Positions 25,579 through 34,311 of a DNA stretch of 40,289 bases are shown piece by piece; position 1 is the first letter of the stretch; each line of letters opens with the position of its first letter. The stretch spans positions 1 through 40,289 of the forward strand of contig CACOUL010000021.1 in the NCBI GenBank assembly GCA_902630355.1, written 5' to 3'. Made by a program: the position numbers and the translations under genes. The stretch comes from Planctomycetaceae bacterium. GTDB lineage: Bacteria > Planctomycetota > Planctomycetia > Pirellulales > UBA7805. The notes beneath the pieces were generated by a model. That model ran no database searches, was not told the origin of the DNA, and worked only from the letters and a program-made list of their open reading frames with translations.

Positions 25579-28170
25579 TTGCCCGCACGTATTTACGCAT
25601 TAGCGAAAGAGTTGAAGATCGGTAACGCCGAGCTTTCCGCAATGTGCGCGAAGGCGGGTATCTCTGGCAAGGGTTCGGCACTGGCGAGTCTGAGTGACGA
25701 GGAGGTAGCCAAGCTCAAAGAGTATATGGCGGGCGGAGGTGCCAAATCGTCATCCGCGGGCAGCGGTAATACCACGACCGAGCAGATGCAGGGGCGAGTG
25801 GATGCCGGAGGAGCGATTCGAAGAGAGGATTATGTCGCGCCGACTGCCGCGATGGAAAAGCCACAGGCGGTGAAGCAGGAAAAGCCTCGGGAACCGCAGA
25901 AGCCGGCCGAACCGCGTCCGCCGAAAAGTCGTCCCAGTCCTGCGATCAAGCTTGCGCCCATGCCGCAGGTTGACCCAGTGGTGCCCAATGCTAACGAATC
26001 CGACGGGCCTGCCGCGCAAAAGCCCGATATGAAGTTGTCGCCCGATGCGTTGCGTGGCGGGTCGAAGCCGCTCTCGGAACATTTGCGTAAGCATGGGAAG
26101 CGTAAGCAGACCGATGACGTGGGGCCGGGCGGCACCGTGCCGCCGCGCGAGATGGATGTGCCCGGTTCCGATAAAGGACGTCGTCGCGGGCGCGGTGATG
26201 GCAAAGAGGGCGAAAAAAAATTCGTCGACAAAGACAAGATGGCAAAAGAAGACGCCCTTATGGGTGGGCGCGAGGCGCGGCAACTCAATCGTAAGAAGGC
26301 GACTCGCGGTCGCCGGCAGCGTGATGATCGTGGGGGAATGCGGCGAAATACGATTCGTCGTCGTAGTGGCGTCAGCACGGCGGCACCTCGAAAAGGCGAC
26401 GTGGTGATCGAAATTCCGTGTACGGTGCGCACATTTTCCGAAGCGGCGGGAGTGAGTGCCGCCAGCATTCAGCGTCAACTGATGGCGATGGAAATGATGT
26501 GTACGATCAATTCGGAGTTGGATGCCGAGACCGTAGAATTCCTGGCAATGGAGTTGGGGGTTGAAATCTCGATCAAGCGACCGGTCGATATCGAAGATGT
26601 ATTGATTCAGTCGATCGAAGACGATTCGTCCGATGAGGCCTCGCTCGCCCCACGACCGCCGATCGTGACTTTTTTAGGGCATGTCGATCATGGCAAAACA
26701 TCACTGTTGGATGCGATTATCGGAATCGATGTGGTCAGCGGTGAGAGTGGAGGAATCACGCAACATATCCGCGCATACGACGTCGAGAAGGATGGCAAAA
26801 AAATATCATTTGTCGATACGCCGGGGCATCAGGCGTTTACCGAAATGCGGGCACGCGGGGCGAATGTCACCGATATTGCCGTGTTGGTCGTTGCAGCCGA
26901 TGACGGGGTAATGCCGCAGACCGAAGAGGCGATCAGCCATGCGAGGGCAGCTGAAGTGCCGATTGTGGTAGCTCTCAACAAAATTGATTTACCCGGAATC
27001 GACGAGAACAGGGTGATGCAGGGGCTTGCCGCGAACGATCTGTTGCCTCGCGATTGGGGCGGTGAGGTGGAACTCATTCGAACGAGTGCGACGACCGGAA
27101 CCGGGATCGACGATCTACTCGAAATGCTCCTGTTCATCGCGGAAGATCAAGATTACCGCGCAAATCCTGATCGTCCCGCATTCGGTACCTGCCTCGAGGC
27201 CCAACTGCATGAGGGGCGCGGTGTGGTTTCGAAGTTGATTGTGCAGGGCGGCACGATGCGGGTGGGTGATTCCATTGTTTGCGGTAATGCATTTGGTAAG
27301 GTCAAGGCGATGTACGATACTCTGCGACCGACCAAGATGCTCACCGAAGCGGGGCCGAGTACGCCGGTGGATGTTACCGGTCTTGATATCGCCCCGGCTG
27401 CAGGCGAACGATTCCATGTGCTCGAGGACATCTCGAAAGCCCGCGAGATTGCGATGCAACGCGATACACAGACGCGAGCTTCGGGGCTTTCGCCACCTGT
27501 GCACGTGACTCTTGAAGGGCTTTTTGACCGCCTTGGGCAGGATGAGGTTCAAACGCTTAACTTGATCCTTCGTGCAGATGTGCGGGGATCGATCGAAGCG
27601 ATTCAGCAGGAGTTGGATAAGATTGATCACCCGGAGGTTCGATTTAAAATTTTGCAGGCGACGGTCGGCGGAATCACGGAAGCGGATGTGCATCTGGCCG
27701 ATGCTTCGGACGCGATTATCTGCGGCTTCAACGTGGTTCCCGACGAACAGGCTCGCGTTCTTGCAGAGGAGCGAGGCGTTCAAATTCGACGCTACAGCAT
27801 CATCTACAATTTGACCGACGATCTGCGGGCCGCGTTGGAAGGTATGCTCAAGCCGGAAGAGCGTGAGGCGGAGTTGGGTCGCGCACTGGTTCAACGTGCA
27901 TTTAAAATCAGTCGTGTCGGTACGGTGGCCGGTTGCCGGGTTCTGTCCGGAAACATTCAGCGCAATGCGCGGGCGCGAGTCATTCGCGACAATACGGTCA
28001 TTGGCGACTATGCAATCGACGCGCTCAGGCGAGTGAAAGATGATGTCAAGGAGGTACGGGAGGGATTGGAGTGTGGCATCAAGTTAGGCGGTTTCAACGA
28101 CATCAAAGAGGGTGATCTGTTGGAAGTTTATAAGATAGAAGAAGTCGCTCGTACGTTGGACGGGGAATAA
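25579..28170 (+). CDS. infB: Translation initiation factor IF-2
   Basis: 863 residues from TTG 25579, with a strong ribosome site AGGAAAGGAAGG (25561-25572). IF-2 is the GTPase that places initiator tRNA on the ribosome. An IF2 N-terminal domain (2-50, MPARIYALAKELKIGNAELS) is followed by a charged linker (about 55-270), rich in Lys/Arg/Pro. The GTPase starts at about 366: GHVDHGKTSLLD, DTPGHQAF, and NKIDLPG. Domains II to IV follow. An initiation factor starting with the poor codon TTG is notable, because TTG starts are themselves IF-sensitive in other bacteria. Part of nusA-infB-rbfA. Confidence 0.98.
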   Translation: MPARIYALAKELKIGNAELSAMCAKAGISGKGSALASLSDEEVAKLKEYMAGGGAKSSSAGSGNTTTEQMQGRVDAGGAIRREDYVAPTAAMEKPQAVKQEKPREPQKPAEPRPPKSRPSPAIKLAPMPQVDPVVPNANESDGPAAQKPDMKLSPDALRGGSKPLSEHLRKHGKRKQTDDVGPGGTVPPREMDVPGSDKGRRRGRGDGKEGEKKFVDKDKMAKEDALMGGREARQLNRKKATRGRRQRDDRGGMRRNTIRRRSGVSTAAPRKGDVVIEIPCTVRTFSEAAGVSAASIQRQLMAMEMMCTINSELDAETVEFLAMELGVEISIKRPVDIEDVLIQSIEDDSSDEASLAPRPPIVTFLGHVDHGKTSLLDAIIGIDVVSGESGGITQHIRAYDVEKDGKKISFVDTPGHQAFTEMRARGANVTDIAVLVVAADDGVMPQTEEAISHARAAEVPIVVALNKIDLPGIDENRVMQGLAANDLLPRDWGGEVELIRTSATTGTGIDDLLEMLLFIAEDQDYRANPDRPAFGTCLEAQLHEGRGVVSKLIVQGGTMRVGDSIVCGNAFGKVKAMYDTLRPTKMLTEAGPSTPVDVTGLDIAPAAGERFHVLEDISKAREIAMQRDTQTRASGLSPPVHVTLEGLFDRLGQDEVQTLNLILRADVRGSIEAIQQELDKIDHPEVRFKILQATVGGITEADVHLADASDAIICGFNVVPDEQARVLAEERGVQIRRYSIIYNLTDDLRAALEGMLKPEEREAELGRALVQRAFKISRVGTVAGCRVLSGNIQRNARARVIRDNTVIGDYAIDALRRVKDDVKEVREGLECGIKLGGFNDIKEGDLLEVYKIEEVARTLDGE

Positions 28171-28222
28171 GGACATCTCGCCGGGTTGCATTCACTGCAC
28201 CCACTGAGGCCGAAGGTTAAGA

Positions 28223-28609
28223 ATGAATTCTCGACGTTCACAGAAAGCGGCCCAAGCTGTTCGCGAAGTGGTGGGCACTTCTATTCTTAGGGATCTGAAG
28301 GATCCAAGGATTGAAAATGTCACCGTCACGCATGTGGAGGTCGCACCCGATATGCGAACAGCCCGCGTGTACGTTTCGGTGATGGGCGATGAGTCTCAGC
28401 AGAAACTTTGCCTTCGCGGTCTACAGCATGCCGCAGGTTTTTTGCAGTCGAAAGTAGCGAAGAGGATTGATACCCGCTACACCCCGGTGCTCAAATTCGT
28501 TTTGGATCATGGAGTCAAGAAATCGATTGAGATGAATGAAATACTCGAGTCCGTTCGCTCGGAGCGAGAGTCCGAGTCGAAGGATGAAGAGTCCCAGAAG
28601 GTCACTTAA
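28223..28609 (+). CDS. rbfA: Ribosome-binding factor A
   Basis: 128 residues, a KH-fold factor for late 16S rRNA processing and cold adaptation. Marks are RRSQKAAQAVREVVGTSILRDLKDPR (cut to VGTSILRDLKDPR), VTVTHVEVAPDMRTARVYVSVMG (cut to DMRTARVYVSVMG), and RYTPVLKFVLDHGVKKSIEMNEIL (cut to LKFVLDHG), all typical. A Ser/Glu-rich C-terminal end (108-128) is longer than in E. coli but common. It follows infB after 52 bases, the usual order; truB, often next, is not here. The lysine-rich HhH protein follows after 87 bases. Confidence 0.95.
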   Translation: MNSRRSQKAAQAVREVVGTSILRDLKDPRIENVTVTHVEVAPDMRTARVYVSVMGDESQQKLCLRGLQHAAGFLQSKVAKRIDTRYTPVLKFVLDHGVKKSIEMNEILESVRSERESESKDEESQKVT

Positions 28610-28696
28610 TGATTTTTCGTTGATTCGAGGATAGCGTTCTTTCCGTTTGTTGTTTTTGTCTCCCCGTTTACACAAAGCATGATTTGAAGAGAGAAG

Positions 28697-29794
28697 ATGG
28701 CAGTAAATCGCAGCAGTCTGTATACCAAAATTCATAAGGTGTTGAAGAAACATTATAAGCCTGTGGCACCCAATGCGCGATTGCCGTTGATGCAACAGTT
28801 GCTCTACGCTTGTTGCCTGGAAAACGCGTCGGCAGAAGCAGCCGACAAAGCGCTGGCTGCTCTGGAAAACGATTATTACGATTGGAATGAGGTTCGCGTC
28901 AGCACGGCGACGGAGTTGAGCGAATCGATGCATATGCTGCCCGATCCGTTGAATGCGGGAAATCGCGCACGCCAGATATTGCAGAGCGTTTTCGAGACCA
29001 ACTATTCGTTCGATCTTGAACAGCTAAAAAAAGAAAACATCGGCGCGGCGGTCAAGAAATTACACAAGCTGAAGGGAGCCACGCCATTTACGGTGGCTTA
29101 CGCGACCCAAGTGACGCTTTCGGGGCACTCGATTCCCGTCGGCAGCGGCGCGCTGCACGCGCTTTTTATTGTGGGTGCGTTATCGGAGAAAGAGCGGAAT
29201 AACTATGTCGTTCCCGGGTTGGAACGGGCGATTCCGAAAAACCGTGGTGTTGAATTTGGTTCGTTGCTCAATCAGCTGGGAGCGGAATTGACACGGGCGC
29301 CGCATGGCCAAGCGGTGCGGAAAATTTTGTTGCAAATTGCACCGGATGCAAAGGATCGCTTGCCGAAGAGAAAGAGCGCTAAGCAAGAAGAGGCAAAAAA
29401 GGCAAAGGCTGCAGAAAAGAAGGCAGCCGATCGCAAGGCAGCGACTGCCGCGGCGAAGGCGGAGCAGAAATCAAAATCGCCTACGGTGAAGAAAGCCGCG
29501 CAGAAAGCAGTAGCAGGTGGGAAGAAGGAGACAGCAAAGAAAAAGGCAGCACCTGCAAGCAAGAAGGCGACGGCAAAGAAAGGCGCCGTAAAAAAGAAGG
29601 CCGCGAAGAAGGCAGCCGGGAAAAAGGCGACCGTCAAGAAAAAGAAGGTGACCCGGAAGGCAGTCAAAAAGCAGCCGGCAAAAAAAACGGTCAAAAAGAA
29701 GGCGGTCAAAAAGAAGGGGGGCAAAAAGCCCGTCAAAAAGAGGACGGCCTCCAAAAGCTCCACTTCACGGATCGCAAGACGCAAGCCTCGCTGA
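28697..29794 (+). CDS. Endonuclease III-like (inactive) domain fused to histone-H1-like tail
   Basis: 365 residues, two parts. Residues 30-220 resemble the helix-hairpin-helix/GPD fold of endonuclease III: a helical start LLYACCLENAS, then the hairpin KLHKLKGATPFTVAYA (121-136) in the place of LxxLPGVGRKTA, and a SIPVGSG strand-helix. The hairpin lysine of the enzyme (K120 in E. coli Nth) is F131 here, and the catalytic Asp (D138) is G149; the two are 18 residues apart in both, which supports the alignment. No Fe-S cysteines follow. The tail (about 225-365) is Lys/Ala-rich with KKA/AKK repeats like histone H1, surely DNA- or RNA-binding. Possibly a nucleoid or DNA-architecture protein. Fold by eye only. 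Confidence 0.7.
   Translation: MAVNRSSLYTKIHKVLKKHYKPVAPNARLPLMQQLLYACCLENASAEAADKALAALENDYYDWNEVRVSTATELSESMHMLPDPLNAGNRARQILQSVFETNYSFDLEQLKKENIGAAVKKLHKLKGATPFTVAYATQVTLSGHSIPVGSGALHALFIVGALSEKERNNYVVPGLERAIPKNRGVEFGSLLNQLGAELTRAPHGQAVRKILLQIAPDAKDRLPKRKSAKQEEAKKAKAAEKKAADRKAATAAAKAEQKSKSPTVKKAAQKAVAGGKKETAKKKAAPASKKATAKKGAVKKKAAKKAAGKKATVKKKKVTRKAVKKQPAKKTVKKKAVKKKGGKKPVKKRTASKSSTSRIARRKPR
29380..29780 (+). repeat. Lysine/alanine-rich imperfect repeats
   Basis: Irregular copies of AAGAAG-, GCAGCC- and GTCAAAAAGAAG-type units encode the KKA/VKK tail. The units are not exact and no period is fixed, so this is amino-acid-composition repetition, prone to length change in frame. Confidence 0.75.
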
Positions 29795-29815
29795 GTTGCC
29801 GGTTACATAAAAGCC

Positions 29816-30934
29816 TCAAGCGAGTTGACGTAGGATTTCAATCCCGCGCTTTAGTGTCGCGTCGCTTACTGCATACGAGATGCGGAAGTGAGTATCGCGT
29901 TGGCTGAATACGCTGCCGGGGATGATCAGCAGGTTGTGTTTGATCGCCCGATTCACAAAGTCGGTCGCTGTCCCCTGGGGGACTTCCGGGAAGAGGTAAA
30001 AGGCGCCTCCGCCCGGGGTGATTGAGTAATGGTCGCCAAGTGAGTCGATCACCAGATCGCGTTTTTGGCGATAGTCGGCGGCCACGTGCGACATGTCGAT
30101 CTCGAGCGCGACGGTGGCCGCCCACTGAGCCGGTTGAGGCGCGCAAACGAAGGTGTATGGTTGAAGGCGCGTCATTGCCTCGATGAGTTCTGCCGGTCCG
30201 TGTGTAAATCCAACCCTCCATCCGGTCAGGCCGTGCGATTTCGAGAATCCATCCACCACCAGTGTGTGGGGATTGAATAGGGCAGGGGAGGTGAAGGGGG
30301 CGTCATAGCAGAGAGATCGATAAATTTCGTCACTGAGGAGCACCACATTGTGTTGCGCCGCAAGTTCCGCAATGGCGCGGACCTCGCTTTCCGATGCGAC
30401 GTGCCCGGTCGGGTTGTTCGGACTGTTGAGCAGGATCAGTTTTGTCTTCGGGCTGATTGCTTTGGCAACCTTCGCTACGTCGAGTTTGAAGTCTGGGTAC
30501 GTGTCGACCGGGACGCAGCGGGCCCCCATGAGAGTGATCAAGGGTTGATAGATCACGAAGTGCGGATCGAAGACGATAATTTCATCCGCCGGGTTCACAA
30601 TCGCCATCATGGCCAACAGTAGGCCGCCGCTCGTCCCGCTGGTGATTAGTACCTTGCGATCGACGTGGCCGAATTGCGAGTCGATCTGCGCTTGGATTTT
30701 TTCTCGGAGCGGGGCGATTCCGGCGGTCGCCGAATATCCGTTTTTCCCGGATTGGATCGCCTCTGTGGCTGCAGTTTGGATTTCCTTGGGGACCTCAAAG
30801 TGAGGTTGCCCGATCGAAAGATTGACCGGGTCCTCCATCGTGGCGGCCAGGTCGAAGATGCGGCGGATGCCAGAACTGTCGAGCGTGGCTGTGCGGTCAG
30901 CGATCCACGGATGGAGCGTGCTTGGATTGTTCAT
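29816..30934 (-). CDS. PLP-dependent class I/II aminotransferase (aspartate-type)
   Basis: 372 residues. Fold-type I aminotransferase: NSPNNPTGH (170-178), SDEIYRSL (201-208) with the cofactor-ring D202 and Y205, and the PLP lysine K232 in GFSKSHGLTGWRVGF (R240 follows). A C-terminal FRISYA (carboxylate Arg) is present. Amino-acid aminotransferase of the AspC/class Ib kind; the exact substrate cannot be read. The end converges on the lysine-rich gene (21 bases apart). It is 16 bases downstream of the DUF11-type lipoprotein on the same strand, probably the last gene of that transcript. Confidence 0.93.
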   Translation of the reverse strand: MNNPSTLHPWIADRTATLDSSGIRRIFDLAATMEDPVNLSIGQPHFEVPKEIQTAATEAIQSGKNGYSATAGIAPLREKIQAQIDSQFGHVDRKVLITSGTSGGLLLAMMAIVNPADEIIVFDPHFVIYQPLITLMGARCVPVDTYPDFKLDVAKVAKAISPKTKLILLNSPNNPTGHVASESEVRAIAELAAQHNVVLLSDEIYRSLCYDAPFTSPALFNPHTLVVDGFSKSHGLTGWRVGFTHGPAELIEAMTRLQPYTFVCAPQPAQWAATVALEIDMSHVAADYRQKRDLVIDSLGDHYSITPGGGAFYLFPEVPQGTATDFVNRAIKHNLLIIPGSVFSQRDTHFRISYAVSDATLKRGIEILRQLA

Positions 30935-30950
30935 TCACCGGGCCATCCAA

Positions 30951-32093
30951 TTAGCGGACGCGACATTGAAAGCGAATGGTTCCACCGGTGCCTTGGTCTA
31001 CCGGGTCCGTGATTTCCCAGCGCAAGACCAGTGAATCGCCCTCGTTGGTTTGCGTGAGAAATCTTGCTTCGCTAGAAGCCGTTTGACTTCCTTCGACGTA
31101 TTCCAGCCTTGTCGTGAGGTTGTCGATGATCGTCACGTTGCCTAACGGTTCGTTGCCGACGTTATCGTAGCGGAGAGTAAATTCCACAATTTCTCCCGGC
31201 GAAGCAGCCTGTGTGGATGCCACTTTGACGATGCGGAGTCCCGGTGCACTCTCGTGATCCACGGTGAAGGTGGCTTCCGCTCGAGCATCCCCCGTCGATA
31301 CCTCTGCCGAGGTTCCATCGACGACAATCTGGATGCCTTTGTCCAGAGTCCAGATGGTTGCCGCCTCGGTTCGCTCGGCGAGTTTTGCTGCTTCCGAGAG
31401 TTCATAGAGTCCATCGCGCAAAATGCGGAAATTCGCATAAGGTTTTATGCCGCCGTTGGCTTCCAGAAGTCCCGTATCTGATGCAAGTAGGAGGCCCGGG
31501 CTATTGCGCTGTTGCCCGCTGGGTCGCTTGGAGCCGACGGCACGAATCGTTTGAAGTTGTTGCAAGGTCGTATTGGCGACAAGATTTTCTTCTCGCACCT
31601 CGACGCGTTCTGGTGTGTCATAACGGATAAGCGACTCTTTGCCTTCAAAGCCGTCCACGCCGAGAACCAACCTGACAGAGCCGAACCGCGGAGCATAGAC
31701 GCAGACCCGATTGCTCGGTGAGATGAGAGTTTGGCCATCGAGCGTGTCAAAGTGCGCGATCGTATCCTCCAGATGGAGTCCTTTAACTGTCCAGTCCGCT
31801 TCAATCTTTGCCGGACGATCCCGATCTCCGCCATCGCAGATGTATTCATCGTTTGGCCAGGGGCGTTGGATGCCGGGCGGACTCCACGTGCTACAGGGCG
31901 GTCCCCAACCGCGGGCGGCCTGCGGTGGTAAATCGGCGGGTGGCGGAGCAAGGGCGGTAGCGGGCGTGGCAATAGGTCCGGTTGGCACGGTTCCCGCGGG
32001 CTGCACCCCGCGGCACGAACAGAGGATGACCGCGCCGGCGACGATGACGGCGAGTCTCCACCAAGCGAGTAGATCACAGGACTTTTGCATCAT
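30951..32093 (-). CDS. Lipoprotein with DUF11-type repeat domain
   Basis: 380 residues. A lipoprotein signal with C27 as the likely lipidated residue (ILCSC, atypical Cys at -2). A Pro/Ala-rich region and a middle part without recognised domain (WTVKGLHLEDTIAHFDTLDG and RFGSVRLVLGVDGFEG) follow. The C-terminal 120 residues form a DUF11-like beta-sandwich: VKVASTQAASPGEIVEFTLRYDNVG (cut to AASPGEIVEFTLRYDN), NVTIIDNLTTRLEYVEGS and LRWEITDP. DUF11 domains are found in cell-surface and outer-membrane proteins such as those of the OmcB group. It begins one base after the stop of the paralogous exported gene and precedes the aminotransferase. Confidence 0.85.
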   Translation of the reverse strand: MMQKSCDLLAWWRLAVIVAGAVILCSCRGVQPAGTVPTGPIATPATALAPPPADLPPQAARGWGPPCSTWSPPGIQRPWPNDEYICDGGDRDRPAKIEADWTVKGLHLEDTIAHFDTLDGQTLISPSNRVCVYAPRFGSVRLVLGVDGFEGKESLIRYDTPERVEVREENLVANTTLQQLQTIRAVGSKRPSGQQRNSPGLLLASDTGLLEANGGIKPYANFRILRDGLYELSEAAKLAERTEAATIWTLDKGIQIVVDGTSAEVSTGDARAEATFTVDHESAPGLRIVKVASTQAASPGEIVEFTLRYDNVGNEPLGNVTIIDNLTTRLEYVEGSQTASSEARFLTQTNEGDSLVLRWEITDPVDQGTGGTIRFQCRVR

Positions 32094-32094
32094 T

Positions 32095-32883
32095 TTATTT
32101 TTTGGTGAGCCGATCAGGTGATAACTTCGTCCCCTGGATCGAAGAATCGCCGAGGGAAGTCACCGGCATTCGGAGTGGAGTCATTTTTTTCCAGGGTGGC
32201 GAGCCGAAAAGGAATTGCGGCGTGGGGCCGCGGGGACCCGGGACCCTCGCGCCCAGGCGGAGGATGGCGATGGGTCGGCCTAACGAATCGGCAACCTGCA
32301 AGGGATTTCGTCCTCGCTCAATGTCAAAGCCAAATGATTCGTTGGGTTGTTGGGCAACCGGGAGGGCATGGGCAGGGTCCTCGACGTAGAACACGCGGGT
32401 GACCATTCTGCCGGCAAGCGCCTCGCGCAAATCGTCGCGAGTAATGCGAATCGGGATGGGGAATTCAAGTGCGCGTCCCGCAGGCGGGTAGATTCGATCG
32501 ATCAATTCGACCGTCGGAAAAACTTCGAGCCCTTCATAGAGTGGAATGTGCGTGATTTTCAATCGGTAGACTTGACCGATGAGTAAACCTGCTGCCCGCT
32601 GGTCTTTGACACCCTGATCAAAGTGGCCACCGTAGGCGAACGAGATGGCACATCCCTCGGGGACCTGGACTTCCGTCGGTTGAAAATACCCAGGCAATGG
32701 TCCGCCCCGCTGCAGTTGCCATTGCCCAATCGCTCCCGGTGGCATCTCGCCATGATGGCGATAGTGTACCTGCTGGGCCTCGACCGTGAGGCAGAGGACC
32801 AGACTTACCAGGGCTAACAGAAGGCCGGTGGTAATCCAACGGACATTACTGAAAACGGCGACAGAGCGGAGCGTACGGACCAT
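32095..32883 (-). CDS. Exported protein, paralogue of the 32946-34094 product
   Basis: 262 residues from ATG 32883 (MVRTLRSVAVF); the frame is open further upstream, overlapping the preceding gene, but the signal helix TGLLLALVSLVLCLTVEA fits this start; the ribosome site is weak. Cleavage after VEA is likely. The domain of about 120 residues contains YRLKITHIPLYEGLEVFPTVEL, IPIRITRDDLREA, TRVFYVEDP and GRPIAILRLGAR, each also seen in the neighbouring protein (YRLKLTDVPGRPGDEYYPTLEV, FTSQDFDQV, TKVIYLPDP, SILAIVRLGNK). Function unknown; surface or periplasmic. The DUF11 gene follows with a one-base gap. Confidence 0.75.
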   Translation of the reverse strand: MVRTLRSVAVFSNVRWITTGLLLALVSLVLCLTVEAQQVHYRHHGEMPPGAIGQWQLQRGGPLPGYFQPTEVQVPEGCAISFAYGGHFDQGVKDQRAAGLLIGQVYRLKITHIPLYEGLEVFPTVELIDRIYPPAGRALEFPIPIRITRDDLREALAGRMVTRVFYVEDPAHALPVAQQPNESFGFDIERGRNPLQVADSLGRPIAILRLGARVPGPRGPTPQFLFGSPPWKKMTPLRMPVTSLGDSSIQGTKLSPDRLTKK

Positions 32884-32945
32884 TGACTTGGATAAATTTC
32901 TGCGAAAGTGGTCCCCCCTTTTGTTCACAATAATTCGGTATCTCG

Positions 32946-34094
32946 CTACCAGGGACACATGTTGCCGATCCACTGATAACGGTCCCGCCAGGGTTGGCGG
33001 AAGGCGTGCTTATGATCTTTCGATGCCTGCTCCACGATTCGGACCCGATTGGCGGGCTGTGGATAGCTGTAACCCGGTTTCTGTTCCACGTTGATGTGGA
33101 CTCTCTTGGTGGGTTCCGGCATGTGGACCCGAGTCCAGTTTTTGATCGAGTGCGATTGCAACCCGGCGGGAACTCCGAGAGGCACATGAGGAGGTCCCGG
33201 AAGGCCGATCGGTGTTCCCGTGATCGGCATGCCGTACTGAGGGGCGGTGACTCCCGCAAGATGCGGTGGAGTCATTCCCAGTCCACCCTGGGCAATCGGA
33301 AAGTTACGTTCCGGGACAGGAAATCCTTGAGGTCCGCCGATCATTTCGACGGCACCTTCCATCGGTTCTTGATACTGTACCTGTTGAATGACGCTGTTGC
33401 CGCCGACCGGACAGTTGGGATCGAACCCGGGGCCCATCATGCCGGGGCCTTCGAGAATCTTATTTCCCAGCCGAACAATTGCGAGGATTGAACCGCGTCG
33501 GTCTGCTTCTTGAATCGGGTCCACGCCCGGATCGAGTCTTGTGCTAACCAATGTTTCAATTGCGGCTAGCGCTAACTGTTGGTATTCGGGATCCGGGAGA
33601 TAGATCACTTTGGTTACAAAATTGCCACCTTTGACCTGATCGAAGTCCTGCGACGTGAATTCGACAGGAACCGCATTGTGAGCCAAGTAGGCCTCGGTGC
33701 GGGCGGTCGTGGGCCCGACTTCGAGTGTAGGATAATACTCGTCACCCGGTCGTCCGGGGACATCGGTCAGCTTCAGGCGATAAATCGCTCCTTGGGGAAA
33801 GTTTTCTCTGGCCGGAACAATCAGGGGATCGGATGCAAAAAGTCCCTGGCCTGTGCTGTCGTGAATCACGTGCATCCCCGCAGGTCCCGAGAAGGCGACC
33901 TGGGAAATATTGAACGGTACCGGCGTCGGCAAATTGCCCAGCATCACTCCCGGTCCGGGACCTCCCACACCTGGCCCCGGCTCCATCAGCATTTGTGAAG
34001 GGGGCAGATTGTTGACATGATGGCGACCGCATCCACCGGCAGCCACTGCCAATATCAGAGCGAAAGTAAAGGTATGCATACGGCGAAGTTTCAT
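32946..34094 (-). CDS. Exported lipoprotein, paralogue of the 32095-32883 product
   Basis: 382 residues from ATG 34094 (MKLRRMHTFTF), set by AGAGGAA eight bases upstream; the frame is open to 34313 but has no ribosome site there. The lipobox AAGGC places lipid-Cys at 24. A Gly/Pro-rich spacer (GPGVGGPGPGVM) follows, then the shared domain (about 60-220), with IYRLKLTDVPGRPG, YYPTLEVGP, FTSQDFDQVKGGNFVTKV, PDPEY and AIVRLGN. The C-terminal half is Gly/Pro/Met-rich with Gln (PMEGAVEMIGGPQGFPV) and ends in a basic segment, low complexity. Function unknown. First gene of a four-gene minus-strand group; a divergent exported protein starts 217 bases away. Confidence 0.8.
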   Translation of the reverse strand: MKLRRMHTFTFALILAVAAGGCGRHHVNNLPPSQMLMEPGPGVGGPGPGVMLGNLPTPVPFNISQVAFSGPAGMHVIHDSTGQGLFASDPLIVPARENFPQGAIYRLKLTDVPGRPGDEYYPTLEVGPTTARTEAYLAHNAVPVEFTSQDFDQVKGGNFVTKVIYLPDPEYQQLALAAIETLVSTRLDPGVDPIQEADRRGSILAIVRLGNKILEGPGMMGPGFDPNCPVGGNSVIQQVQYQEPMEGAVEMIGGPQGFPVPERNFPIAQGGLGMTPPHLAGVTAPQYGMPITGTPIGLPGPPHVPLGVPAGLQSHSIKNWTRVHMPEPTKRVHINVEQKPGYSYPQPANRVRIVEQASKDHKHAFRQPWRDRYQWIGNMCPW

Positions 34095-34278
34095 GCGTCT
34101 ATTCCTCTTGACGGCCTTCAGGGAGTTTTTGTCTCGCTGCCAATCTAAAAGCGATGGCACCGATTGCTGTTGTGAACTGACGTGGACCGGGTGCCCCGGT
34201 GTGCATAAAATGTGGTCGCTTGAGAGGGGCCTGTTGATTTCCAATTGCCCTCGATGACTTTCTTCGGTGCAAAACAAT

Positions 34279-34298
34279 CGATTTCTTTGATGAAATCG
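34279..34298 (+). promoter_or_regulatory. Hairpin upstream of the LolA-like gene
   Basis: CGATTTC (34279-34285) pairs with GAAATCG (34292-34298) over TTTGAT, ending 13 bases before the ATG at 34312. It could act in translation control or as an operator between the divergent exported genes. Confidence 0.35.
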
Positions 34299-34311
34299 GC
34301 AAGAATTCCCC

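Noticed and set aside
29272-29784. Minus-strand frame rich in Phe/Ala
   Set aside because: It is the mirror of the lysine-rich tail; the composition follows from the AAG/AAA repeats.
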